A stretch of DNA of 64,000 nucleotides from Conchocele bisecta (Eukaryota > Mollusca > Bivalvia > Lucinida > Thyasiridae): positions 62,001 through 126,000 of the forward strand of contig JAQRGA010000033.1 in the NCBI GenBank assembly GCA_029237695.1, read 5' to 3'. The stretch's first letter is position 1. Each line of letters begins with the position of its first letter. The position numbers and the translations under genes were made by a program. Positions 44,975 to 54,649 of this stretch are shown one piece after another. Under the pieces are notes generated by a model. That model had not been told where the DNA came from. It did no database searches and worked only from the letters and a program-made list of their open reading frames with translations.

Positions 44975-45374
44975 CTATGGAATCGTCCTGGTGCCAATGC
45001 TAAAATATATTTATCTCCTAAATCCTAATTAGGAGATACGTCCTAAATATGAGATAGTATCTCCTAATTAGGACTTACTATCTCCTAATTAGTAGATGCA
45101 TATAGTAAGTCCTAATTAGGAGATACAAAGTCCGAATTAGAAGATACTAACTCCTAATTAGGAGATACTAACTCTTAATTAGGATTAGGAGATACTATCT
45201 CCGAATTAGGAGATACTATCTCCTAATTAGGACTTAGTATCTCCTTATTAAAACATGTTTTAGCATTGACACAGATAATAAGTCCTAATTATGAGATAGT
45301 AAGCCCTAATTAGGAGAGATAACTCCTAATTAGGGATACAATTATTTTAGCATTGGCACCATGACGCTTCCATA
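44975..45374. mobile_element. MITE with TATGGAAGCGTC ends and CTCCTAATTAGGAG array, copy 3
   Basis: Left end TATGGAATCGTCCTGGTGCC, right end GGCACCATGACGCTTCCATA, each followed inward by AATGCTAAAAT-type sequence. Interior of about twenty TCCTAATTAGGA or half-site words. It lies outside the segmental duplication and so is an independent insertion. Confidence 0.9.
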
Positions 45375-45885
45375 CCATGCACTAAACGTTGGTGATATTA
45401 TAATAATGAGAATAACACATGTTTTAATCGTATGGCACACTGTCGCTTCAAATTACGTCAAAATTAAAAAAATAATCACTCGCCAATAGGAGCGGACGAG
45501 TGGATATATGTCATGTTTATCGTTCAATATAATGACGAAAATGGAAAATGTGTAGCATTCACTTACCCGCCATAAATATGTTGTGTGAAGATCGACGTGT
45601 ACTCTGATGCGTGTATTAAAATCCCCTAACACAGTAATATATATATATGCACGGGTGTGTATACAACCACATAGCTTGCAGTTTAAGTGAATATTACAAT
45701 TAGTGTGTTTGCATGTTTACATAGCAACTGGTTGACACAGATACATGCATACGGGAATCCACCTGAACATTTAACATTACCGATGATAACTATAAAATGA
45801 AAGTACTGAAAGTACTGAACATAGGGTACTACAAGATTAAACTAGATTGATTGATTTATTGTTGGTGTTGCAGTTTCATTAACCC
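45375..45885. other. gene-free stretch
   Basis: Nothing recognised beyond a short TATATATATATG run near 45635. Confidence 0.4.
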
Positions 45886-45889
45886 TTAA

Positions 45890-46330
45890 AGGTACATGCC
45901 CACTCAGTAGGTACAAAATGTTCTTTACATCAGAGACATCATCTGAGACATTTCCTGGCAAAATAAACATTCATGCGCCATTATCCCACGTACTGATTGG
46001 CATTATTATACATGTTATATCAGACGTAAATGTACACACTGATATCAGGGGCGATAACCGTGTTTGCTTAAAATGTTAACGGACACTACTATTTAATCTC
46101 TGTATTAATTTATGATGTGCAATGATCATACTTTAAAATCTGTCGAAAATATTATTTTTTCAGGTGACGCATTTCTTTAGTATAAATAATTAAAAAATGT
46201 CATGCCTCATTTGCATATGAAAATAGCCTGATACCACCGCCACTATCAGTAAAATAAATATTACTAAATGATTATATCTGTACACTGTATAGCGGGCACT
46301 TGTAACGTTTAGAAACTTGTTAGATTTTTT
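45890..46330. mobile_element. TTAA element, AGGTACATGCC end, partial copy
   Basis: TTAA (45886-45889) then AGGTACATGCCCACTCAGTA, GTCTCTGATGTAA-like sequence inverted, GATATCAGGGGCGATAACCG, CATGCCTCATTTGCATATG and GATACCACCGCCACTATCAG. The order of blocks is that of the 21.2, 24.2 and 50.7 kb copies read in the opposite direction. Confidence 0.7.
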
Positions 46331-46959
46331 TTTGTCGTATTTCAGTACTTGCATTAATATGGGTATTAATATAAGCTGGTTGTGTTATACTGTCATTAAT
46401 GTGTTCCCTGACTGTAAGTTATCACCTTAAATACTGACTTATTGACCCCCTTCCCTGAACGTAGAATTGACACTCATGTTGGCGTGTATTGGCCACCATA
46501 GACAAATGTCAATCGGGCCATATTCAGGAATGTCACTAAAATCCACTGTAAATCCATCGATAGAGAGAGAGAATGAGGATTAAACATCAGTTAGACCTAC
46601 ACGTGCGAGTTTTGTTTCGCACAGGTGTCGGGTGAGTTTAAAAATAGGCTGTCGGAATGTCAAACTTGATGTAGTTTGTGTGTTAAACGCGTCGCTTGTT
46701 TCGGAGAGTATTCGGAGGGGAGTTAACTCTGTTACTAAATTTAGCGATGACCGCACGATTTGTGCTGCAAATGGGGGCAAATCATTGGCTGTTTTATATG
46801 CAGATATTCTCAGCTGTCAATCACAGGCGTCCGCACCGCGGGGGGTCGTGGGCGGAGCCAAATGATCCCGCTCGATCGCAATACATACGGATACACATGT
46901 ACCCTATGTAACAAATACATGCTACACATAATTCCCATTACTAAGCGGTTAAATACACA
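46331..46959. other. gene-free stretch
   Basis: No gene. Open frames on both strands at 46580-46911 overlap completely and lack domains. Confidence 0.4.
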
Positions 46960-47345
46960 GGTAGTTGGATTGGAGATAGCTGCACGTTTTCCGCTTTATA
47001 GAAAACAGGTTGTACTATATCGCTACACTGCGCTACACAGTAAAATGTGCGTAATAGCATTTACACTTCGCGCACTAAGATGCAGAAAAAAACCTGCAGG
47101 GCGTTGACGTTCATACTTCGCTATATTGTTATTGAGAGACAATTCTACAATATGACACAACAATATTACAATAAACTTACTTAATAACGTGTGTATTAGC
47201 AAAATTCGCAGGTCACTCTCCACGAAGCAGAATTAACGTAAACAAAGAACGCTTCAAACGCACATTTGGAAAGACTTCTCCGTCTTAACTTGTATGTAAC
47301 GAAATGTAATTAGAGTTATTTACTCGGAACAAGATTGGAGATAGT
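46960..47345 (+). repeat. duplicated segment, copy 2 (partner 39590-40600)
   Basis: Uninterrupted version of the segment: TCTACAATATGACACAACAA at 47139 crosses the point where the partner carries the GC-rich element. Confidence 0.82.
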
Positions 47346-47512
47346 ATGGTACAATATACTGTTTAGACATGTAGACTACAATTATAATATACCGTTTAAT
47401 GTAGAAAACAAACATCAGTAGTCATATTCAAATACAACAATGACTAAAATATGACTTCATATGTTTGTACTTTCGACATGTCTAAAACAGCATATTATAA
47501 TATACCATCACA
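47346..47512. repeat. imperfect inverted repeat, MITE-like
   Basis: ATGGTACAATATACTGTTTA GACATG at the left pairs imperfectly with CATGTCTAAAACAGCATATT and ATAATATACCAT at the right. Ends and target are not clear. Confidence 0.6.
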
Positions 47513-47654
47513 TCACCAAGCCGACCGCCTGTGGCTAAACACAGATATAAATATGAATCATTATATTAGCTCGGTGACCTGTGACCAGGTGAAGTGGAAC
47601 TGTCACCAATATTGATTACGGGTTAGCGAAATTCGCTTGCTATTTACTTTAACC

Positions 47655-47815
47655 TACGGAGCCCTGTATATTTTGAGGGAACGAATTGTTAATTCGAGGG
47701 AACGAATTCTTAATTCGAGCTCGCGGGAACGAATTGTTAAATTGAGGGAACGAATTGTTATTTCGTGGGAACAAATTAATAAAATAAAAATCCATGTCCC
47801 GTGCGGGGCTCCGTA
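47655..47815. mobile_element. MITE with TACGGAGCCC ends, short copy 3
   Basis: 161 bp: ends TACGGAGCCCTG and CGGGGCTCCGTA, flanked by a perfect TTAACC duplication (47649-47654, 47816-47821). Interior GAGGGAACGAATTGTTAATT array of about four words. Confidence 0.88.
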
Positions 47816-47859
47816 TTAACCAGTATAACGCTGTTCAAAGTCTATATATATCTGCAGTC

Positions 47860-48126
47860 GAACTTCTCAAAACCGGATACAAAATACTTCTTGTAATATT
47901 TAGATTCTAAGGTAGGGCGGTACCATATAACCTCTCTAAACCGGACACCCAGTGGAGCCCATTGTGTTTAATTTAGATGGGTTTCACTGTAATGTATTTC
48001 GTTTCAGTGTCTGTTCCTTGTTGAAAATGACCAAACAAAATTAAATGCTTAAATACAGTGGAATCTTTCTAAACCGGACACCCTGGGGACCTCCAAGTGT
48101 GTCCGGTTTAGAGAGGTTTCCCTGTG
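47860..48126. mobile_element. pogo/Tigger-like terminal sequences
   Basis: 48056-48126 is a 71-bp palindrome, CAGTGGAATCTTTCTAAACC ... GTCCGGTTTAGAGAGGTTTC, between TA dinucleotides, with the CAGTRGAA start typical of pogo/Tigger ends. 47930-47955 (AACCTCTCTAAACCGGACAC) is another end. The same motif is the heart of the 45-bp satellite at 14.1 kb. Confidence 0.65.
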
Positions 48127-48623
48127 TATAGCCATTTCAAATTCCAGCTACTACCACACAGGGATGCACTCGACCGGCAGTGAAATGTTGGGACCTAAGT
48201 ATATACATGAGGTTTGACTTCCGGTCGGCATGGAAGACGCCAGGTATGTTACATTTCAAGTTATTATTCTTACTATGTCAACTTAATTCTCTATTCGTGC
48301 CTCTATCTACTCTTTAATATGTTAATGAAGCCTCGACAATTCGCATGATGTTGATATATTGGCTAATGTTTGCATTGCCAGTTCTAATTTAAGTAAAGAC
48401 TGAATTCAGGGTGGCTTAACAAGGATTTTCCTTTCACGGAGCCGAAGATTCAAGGTTCAAGGTTCAAAAACGACCTGTTTTTGTGTCACTTCGACCAGAA
48501 CTTGAAAACGAAGGAGGTTGGCTTCTTACGATGTCATTTTCTCCCGATATATTGATACATGTACGCGGAATTTGGTCTTTCAAGCAGGCTGTACGAGGGG
48601 TGCATCACTCCAGTCCTTAACCC
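48127..48623 (+). other. gene-free stretch with a promoter-like, exon-like spot
   Basis: At about 48208-48245, GACTTCCGGTCGGCATGGAA followed by GACGCCAGGTATGT combines an ETS-type ACTTCCGG word, an ATG and a splice-donor-like CAG/GTATGT. It may be a host first exon (MEDAR). No downstream exon was recognised. Confidence 0.3.
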
Positions 48624-48627
48624 TTAA

Positions 48628-48869
48628 CCCTTTGAACCCGAAAGGCCGCTATATCGGTTTATGCAAACAGTGCAGATCCAGATGAGCCGGCTCGTAACGA
48701 GCCGTCTCATCCGGATCTGCACTGTTTGAAAGTAATTTTCTTATTTTTGTGAACAAAAAAAAGACCCCCTTTTTATAAATGGAATAGTCTGAAAATCATT
48801 TTGCGATGATTGGATTGGTTGCAAAATTAACATATCACAGTCCATTCCAGTTCCTTAGGGTTGAAAGGG
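48628..48869. mobile_element. piggyBac-like MITE (TTAA target), copy 2, inverted
   Basis: TTAA at 48624-48627 and 48870-48873. Ends CCCTTTGAACCCGAAAGG and CCTTAGGGTTGAAAGGG. It is the same internal hairpin as 36658-36897 in the opposite orientation (GATGAGCCGGCTCGTAACGA). Confidence 0.92.
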
Positions 48870-48873
48870 TTAA

Positions 48874-49421
48874 GAGTTGGACCCATTGTGTTTAACCTAT
48901 AATTAACACACATAACACTGTACTCCCGTCACTCTACTAACATGCACAGACGCACAGCTGCAAACAATCCTCGCGAGAGGGTGATACAGGATGAATAGAT
49001 AGATTTCACATAAACTGATTACTGGATTAACATTACACGTTCATGGCGCACCCGCGGGTATTGCAAGCTTTCTCATTATTAAAGCTTTAATGGACATAGC
49101 AACGATTTGTGGGTCTTTTATTAAATAGACAAAACAAAAATAATGCATCATTACGATACCATCAACGTATAATATACGATACCACACGGAAATCCTCGCA
49201 CCATTCCGTAAATCGAGAATAATGTTTTTGCCATTAAACGCGTAAAGACGACGAAGTGGACAGAATGATACGATACATATATACAGCATACATTAGCATA
49301 GGAAACATGGGGATTCCCAAGAATACTTAAATATGTCAGTGTGTACGTATACTCAATTATCTTTACGGTATAATTCGCGCTAATTCGTACCTACGCCACA
49401 ACTGTCTGTGGCTTCCCAGCA
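48874..49421. other. gene-free stretch
   Basis: Nothing recognised. Confidence 0.4.
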
Positions 49422-50082
49422 ATGCACAGGTGGAAGACTCGGACCTGTGACACCAAAATAAAATTCCCCATTAAAAATTCTCATTACCCCACCCACTTGG
49501 TCTCGTACTGTACCTACCGTATATACGTTATATACTATAGGAATAACATACTTATAATTAGCATGGCTTATAATGCCGTCTCACATCCGAGTATTGATTT
49601 TCCATTATAGGAATGAATGGCCTTTTAATTATAATTTGTGGAATTTACCGGGGTATGAACTTGGAAAAGTCGCGGGAATACTGGACGAAGGCCAGAAGGC
49701 CTTGTCCCGCGACTTTTCCAAATTTATATCCCCGAGAAAAACAACAAAAATGCCATTCTTTCCTTATAATTCCAGCATTTGAAATAAATTCATCAAGAAA
49801 ATGTGTATATTTTCCGTTTTCTTATATACATGTATTTTCCGTTTTCGTAAGAATTAGTTTAACTGCGCCTCACGGTTACGGAAAGTAGTTCGGCGTGGGA
49901 GTTTACTGGGATATAAATTTTGGACAGATACCTGATACGTGCCAATCAAATGTTAGGGAATTGTGTAAATATGTTTGTGCTGGAATTATAGTACAGTACG
50001 ACACCAAAGTTGGTGGAGTAATGGGATTTGTTAGTTGTCTTTTTTTGTTGGTGTCACAGGTCCGAGTCTTCCACCTGTGCAT
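49422..50082. mobile_element. DNA element with long perfect terminal inverted repeats
   Basis: ATGCACAGGTGGAAGACTCG then GACCTGTGACACCAA at the left is exactly inverted at the right (TTGGTGTCACAGGTCCGAGT, CTTCCACCTGTGCAT): about 35 bp without mismatch. The element is 661 bp with no supported gene. An inner hairpin at 49664-49725 has arms TTGGAAAAGTCGCGGGA / TCCCGCGACTTTTCCAA. A solo end fragment occurs near 58583 (GAGTCTTCCACCTGTG). Confidence 0.9.
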
Positions 50083-50119
50083 CGAGGTACATACATATTA
50101 ACTGTCTGTATATGGTCAC

Positions 50120-50262
50120 ACAAACTTATTGAGTTCATAACCTTAATGTTGGGGTAAACTTCTTACAACTTCTGTTTCTTTACAGGGAGTGCTTTGATAT
50201 TTCATACATGCATTCATCTGATGGTCCTCTATCATGCTATACGAGGTCCGCACTAGTAAAAG
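50120..50262 (-). repeat. diverged unit of the ~170-bp dispersed repeat
   Basis: ATAACCTTAATGTTGGGGTA, ATTTCATACATGCATT and GGTCCTCTATCATGC match the unit at 1-480. Confidence 0.65.
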
Positions 50263-50274
50263 TCACAATATGCC

Positions 50275-50505
50275 CGTTTCACTAAACTTCGTACGACTGA
50301 GATGTTTGTACGTGCACATTTAGGATCGTCTGGAACTGATTTCAATTGATGGATTTACATTTATTGAGCATCCGCTGCATATGCAGCCAATGCTCAATAA
50401 ATGTAAATCCAATAATTGTTTACAAGAATACATTGTTAATGTGGCATTTACAGACTATCATAATTGTGCACTTACGAACATTTTAGTCGTACGAAGTTTT
50501 GTGTA
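50275..50505. mobile_element. MITE with AAACTTCGTACGAC ends, copy 2
   Basis: Left end GTTTCACTAAACTTCGTACG intact. It has the CTGCATATGCAG central palindrome and a right arm GTCGTACGAAGTTT, where it is deleted relative to copy 1 (23610). Confidence 0.78.
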
Positions 50506-51100
50506 TCTATGAGGATAGCGAGGTAGCAATTTTGTTTCTATCATTGCACATGGGTAATAACAAATTCTTAAATCACGTACTGCCCTAAACTTATTGATTG
50601 CCAATTCAATGTAAAATTTATACCGTTATCATGTAAAAACGTGCTTAGCAGAGACCAAAATTGCTGACTTTTTTGGCATTCCCAAAATAAGTGCTTGTTC
50701 TTTATATAAATTAAATATGTGTATAATAGTGTCACTATTCCACCAGTTCTAAAAATTACGAGTGCCCGCTATACAGATATAATAATTTAGTAATATTTAT
50801 TTTACAGATAGTGACGCGCGTTGGTATCAGGCTATTTTCATATGCAAATGAGGCATGATATGTTTTAATTATAATTAAATGCGTCACCTTTTGACAGATT
50901 ATAAAGTATGATCATTGGACATCGAAAAATAAATACAGAGAATAAACAGTAATGTCCGTTAACATTTTAAGGAAACACGGTTATCGTCCCTGATATCAGT
51001 GTGGAAAATTACTTCTGATATAAAATGTATAATAATGTCAATCAATATCATGTGAGGTAATGGTGAATGAATGTTTGTTTTGCCAGAAAATGTCTCAGAT

Positions 51101-51477
51101 TTATCCCGTCAATACAGTGCGTATGTGCCGTGAAACACGGTGCCGTGAAACATGTTTGATATCCAGTCAATACAATATTTTCATTTTACAGCCATTTGTA
51201 GGTGTTGACGGGATAAATAGAATAGTAGGTTAGTGCCGTGAATGGGAAAACATATCTGGCAAGGCTCAGGAAACGGGATGGGCGAGGCTCTACTATTCTC
51301 TATGTATTTTCCTTATTTCTGAACCAAAGTATATGTTGTGACCACTCATTTGAACCGTCTCGGCGAGACGGTTCAAATGAGTGGTCACAACATATACTTC
51401 TGATGAGAAATAAAGAAATTCTTCAGCCTTGCCGGATATTTTTTCCCATTCACGGCACTAACCTACTATTCTCTATG
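51101..51477. mobile_element. composite foldback element, copy 5
   Basis: TTATCCCGTCAATACAGTGC to CCTACTATTCTCTAT, with the central AACCGTCTCGGCGAGACGGT hairpin. It splits the sequence GTCTCAGAT...GATATAAAGAAC, which is continuous in copy 1 of the duplication (25530-25556). Confidence 0.87.
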
Positions 51478-51480
51478 TAT

Positions 51481-52066
51481 ATGATATAAAGAACATTGTG
51501 TGCCTACTGAGCATAGGCGGTGGAACAGGAAAAGTATTAACACCTCCTAGATATAGATCAAGTCTCTGTTTTGGTGTAGTTTATGCAATTATATATGAAA
51601 AGCTAGTTTATTTTAGCAGTTATCCCCCTTTCATTTGATTTATTGTGATTTCAAGTAAAGCCATTTGCTATCTGCATTCCGTAAATCGTCACCAACCTAC
51701 ACAATTGACATACCCCTTATTGAAGATAATACCTGCTTGAAACACAACTAGTCAGAAATCAGCCATCATTCACGTATAATAGTAAAGGTACGAGTGCCAT
51801 CGACTATATACACGTGTTGTGGTTGTAGTTGTCGTTGTTGACAAATGGAGTAAACAAATTACATGGGAGGCAACCAACCAACTAGTGCGCAAAATACATG
51901 TACATTTTTGGCAATTGAGAAGCTATCTGATTTTGTTAAAATGGTTACAATTCTCCTAATTAAGTGTTGAAACCAGCATAATTCAGAAGAAAAAAAGTTG
52001 CTATTATATCTAAAAAAACGCCACTAACAAGTTGCAGTGTGTAAATCGTGTTTTTTTGACTAACCA
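51481..52066. other. gene-free stretch
   Basis: Nothing recognised apart from the remnant TTAA-element arm at 51480-51520. Confidence 0.4.
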
Positions 52067-52067
52067 G

Positions 52068-52373
52068 TAGCCGATTTCACAAAAATTGCTAAGCATACTT
52101 ATCTAGCTAAGTAAACTTTGAGGGAGAAATAATATTTTTCCGAAATGCATTATTTCATAAAAAACTAACGACTGCATATATTTGATGATTAAACGTATGC
52201 AGAATTATATTATGCTGAATTTATTACATTATCACAGCCAAAATGGCTGTGATAATGTAATAAATTCAGTATTGTAATGAGTAATTTGTAATTTCGTTCG
52301 AAAAATACTTTATTTCATTAAATAAAAAATAAGCAAGATAAATTATACTTTGCAATTTGAGTGAAATCGGCTA
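52068..52373. mobile_element. MITE, TAGCC...GGCTA termini, copy 2
   Basis: 306 bp, ends TAGCCGATTTCACAAAAATT and TTTGAGTGAAATCGGCTA, flanked by CAG on the left and CTG on the right. The central palindrome is ATTATCACAGCCAAAATGGC. Confidence 0.85.
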
Positions 52374-52748
52374 CTGCCCTAAACGTCACGGCGAGGAATC
52401 ACGTGGTCTATTGCTTTAGTTTTACATAATGGCGGCGCACATGCATTGTGAGGTAAATCTTGTTTTTCACCAACACGACTGCGTTTTTTTCTTCCTGTTA
52501 ATGATGACGATGTTCCAGCCGTTTGCCGGCAATACCAAAGCTAGCAAAATGGTAGTCAATGGTAATTATGAATCAGCCCATATCCAGATATCAGTGTTGT
52601 ACATGTTACAGAGAATGGCGTAACACATATACTGGAGTACAAGTGTCTAACCGGTCTGACACCTCCATATTATCGTAATATTTATTTTGCTGAGTAATGA
52701 TATGACAACTTCTTTTTTAAATAGTTACAACGAAAGTATATATCATGT

Positions 52749-53052
52749 ATAAAACCGTCCTGGTGCCAATGCTACAATATTTGTATCTAATATCTCTTAA
52801 TTAGGACTTAGTATCTCCTAATTAGGAGTTACTATCTCCTAATTATGAGTTACTATCTCCTGATTATGACTTACTATATGTGTCAATGCTAAACATGTTT
52901 TAATTAGGAGATATTAAGTACTAATTATGAGATACTAAGTCCTAATTAGGAGATATTAACTCCTAATTAGGAATACTATCTCCTAATTAGCAGTTAGTAT
53001 CGCCTAATGAGGAGATACATATAGTTTAACATTGGCACCAAGACGCTTCCAT
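52749..53052. mobile_element. MITE with CTCCTAATTAGGAG array, copy 2
   Basis: Same insertion as 27012-27342 inherited through the segmental duplication. The left end has decayed (TATAAAACCGTCCTGGTGCC) and the right end is intact (GGCACCAAGACGCTTCCATA). The number of internal words differs from copy 1. Confidence 0.88.
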
Positions 53053-53261
53053 AATAATGCCTTGAATGAATTAATGTTTTTTTTATTAGTAGAATAAATG
53101 ACTTAACTAGGCAATCTGGCATGAAGTATGACTATTTTGCTGAAATCGGATTCATTGGCGGTCCGGATAAGCTTAATGTCATGTTCATAGGACGCCAGCC
53201 AGTGTCTATGGCTAAACTATTCACAGTTACTGTATCACACTCGCACTTGCTCTGTGACCAG

Positions 53262-53566
53262 TAGCCCATTTCATCAACATTGCAAAGTATACTTTAGTAG
53301 CAAAGTATACTTTGAGGGAGAAATTTTCAATTTTTTTAAAAATTTATTAATTTTTATTATACTGAATTTATTACATTATCACAGCCATTTAATGGCTGTG
53401 ATAATGTAATAAATTCAGTATAATAATTCTGCATACTTTTAATCATGAAATATATGCATTTGTTAGTTCTATGTGAAATAATGCATTTCTGGAAAAATAA
53501 ATGATTACTCCCTCAAAGTATGCTTTGCTAGTAAAGTATACTTTGCAATGTTGATGAAATAGGCTA
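53262..53566. mobile_element. MITE, TAGCC...GGCTA termini, copy 3, with known empty site
   Basis: 305 bp, flanked by CAG at 53259-53261 and 53567-53569. The partner copy at 27521-27540 reads TGACCAGAAGGGCGATACTT; here it is TGACCAG, the element, then CAGAATGGCGATACTT. This fixes both the element ends and the 3-bp CAG duplication. Confidence 0.95.
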
Positions 53567-53791
53567 CAGAATGGCGATACTTGCTGAGTAATTCATTTTA
53601 ACACCTAGCATGCCTACTGTTCAAATAGTACAGTGCTCAAACGGATAAGCCTAATGTCATGTTCATAGGACGTCTCTACAAAAATATACAAGAGCTGAAA
53701 CAATTAAGGTACTTTAATTACCTGTGTTTTGCCAGTGTGAAATAGCATTGAACATCCAGAAGTATTTTTATCGAGCCAAATTCTCACTTAA

Positions 53792-54493
53792 AGGTACATG
53801 CACACGCAGTAGGCACAAAATGTTCTTTATAGGAATTAAATAAGTATATAATTATGTCACTATTCCACCAGTTCTAAAAATTACGAGTGCCCGCTATACA
53901 AATATAATCATTTATTAATTATCAATTTACTGTTAGCGACGCGCGGCGATAACAGTCTATTTTGATAATGTGCGGGGACGACGACTTTCATATCACGGCT
54001 TGCCGTGCGCATGCGCAGTATACTACGCGCGTCAGTATGCTTCCCAATATGTAAACAAGAACATCAACATGTCGAAACGTCCAGGACTGAAATTGTATGA
54101 AATGGCGTCGGCCAAAAAAAAGGCGAAATGTCTGAGGGACAGGCAGTGCAGAGAGAGAGAGTGATTACTATTGGCGATCACCAAATGGAAAGAGTTACGT
54201 GGAGATTTAGATTTGGACTCGAACAGAGATTTTTATTCTCAACTTCCGATACTTCACTGCGCATGTCAAAGATGTGATATGATTGACCGTGTCACGTGAC
54301 GCGTATTGGTAAAAATAGCACGAGGTCGGAAAATACCCTTTCTGGTCGCGGCATATAAAATGCGATTTAACACCAATTAACAAGCGCCGTAATTAAAAAT
54401 AACTCGTTAGTGGGTAGACAAATGACTCATATAAGGCATGACAGAAAATGAAAAGTAGTAGTATAGTGTAATCTGCTGCGTGGGCATGTACCT
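53792..54493. mobile_element. TTAA element with AGGTACATGC ends, complete copy
   Basis: 702 bp between TTAA at 53788-53791 and 54494-54497. Ends AGGTACATGCACACGCAGTA and GCTGCGTGGGCATGTACCT. The TTAA target and AGG start are seen in Kolobok-type and some piggyBac-type transposons; superfamily is undecided. It contains a short coding remnant. Confidence 0.85.
54069..54299 (+). pseudogene. N-terminal remnant of a transposon protein
   Basis: ATG 54069 opens MSKRPGLKLYEMASAKKKAK, stops at 54162-54164, and continues in the same frame as KWKELRGDLDLDSNRDFYSQ and LHCACQRCD up to 54299. The W..LR..L......F...L pattern recalls the N-terminal DNA-binding part of some animal transposases. It lies wholly inside the TTAA element, so it is probably what remains of the autonomous parent's gene. 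Identification is tentative. Confidence 0.4.
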
Positions 54494-54649
54494 TTAAAAT
54501 AGCGTAGCAATCATCCATCTATCTATCTATTTATTTCTGCCACACGCCCTTGCGGGCATCATCGGGCAACTGCGCGTCGGTGTCAAATTAATAAAAGTAT
54601 AGCAAACAGTAGAATAGCATGGAAAATAAAGTAAAAGTAATGTTAAAAG

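Larger units (their letters stand above)
50270..53650 (+). repeat. segmental duplication, copy 2 (partner 23600-27610)
   Basis: Colinear with copy 1. It carries two insertions absent from copy 1: the foldback element at 51101-51477 and the MITE at 53262-53566. It lacks copy 1's 24.5-25.4 kb segment. ATGGCGGCGCACATGCATTG at 52429, which precedes a GAGGTAAAT donor-like site, is conserved with 26695. Confidence 0.85.

Noticed and set aside
53970..54068. Upstream extension of the small TTAA-element protein (RRLSYHGLPCACAVYY)
   Set aside because: No ATG in this part; the first in-frame ATG is at 54069 and family-like sequence starts there.
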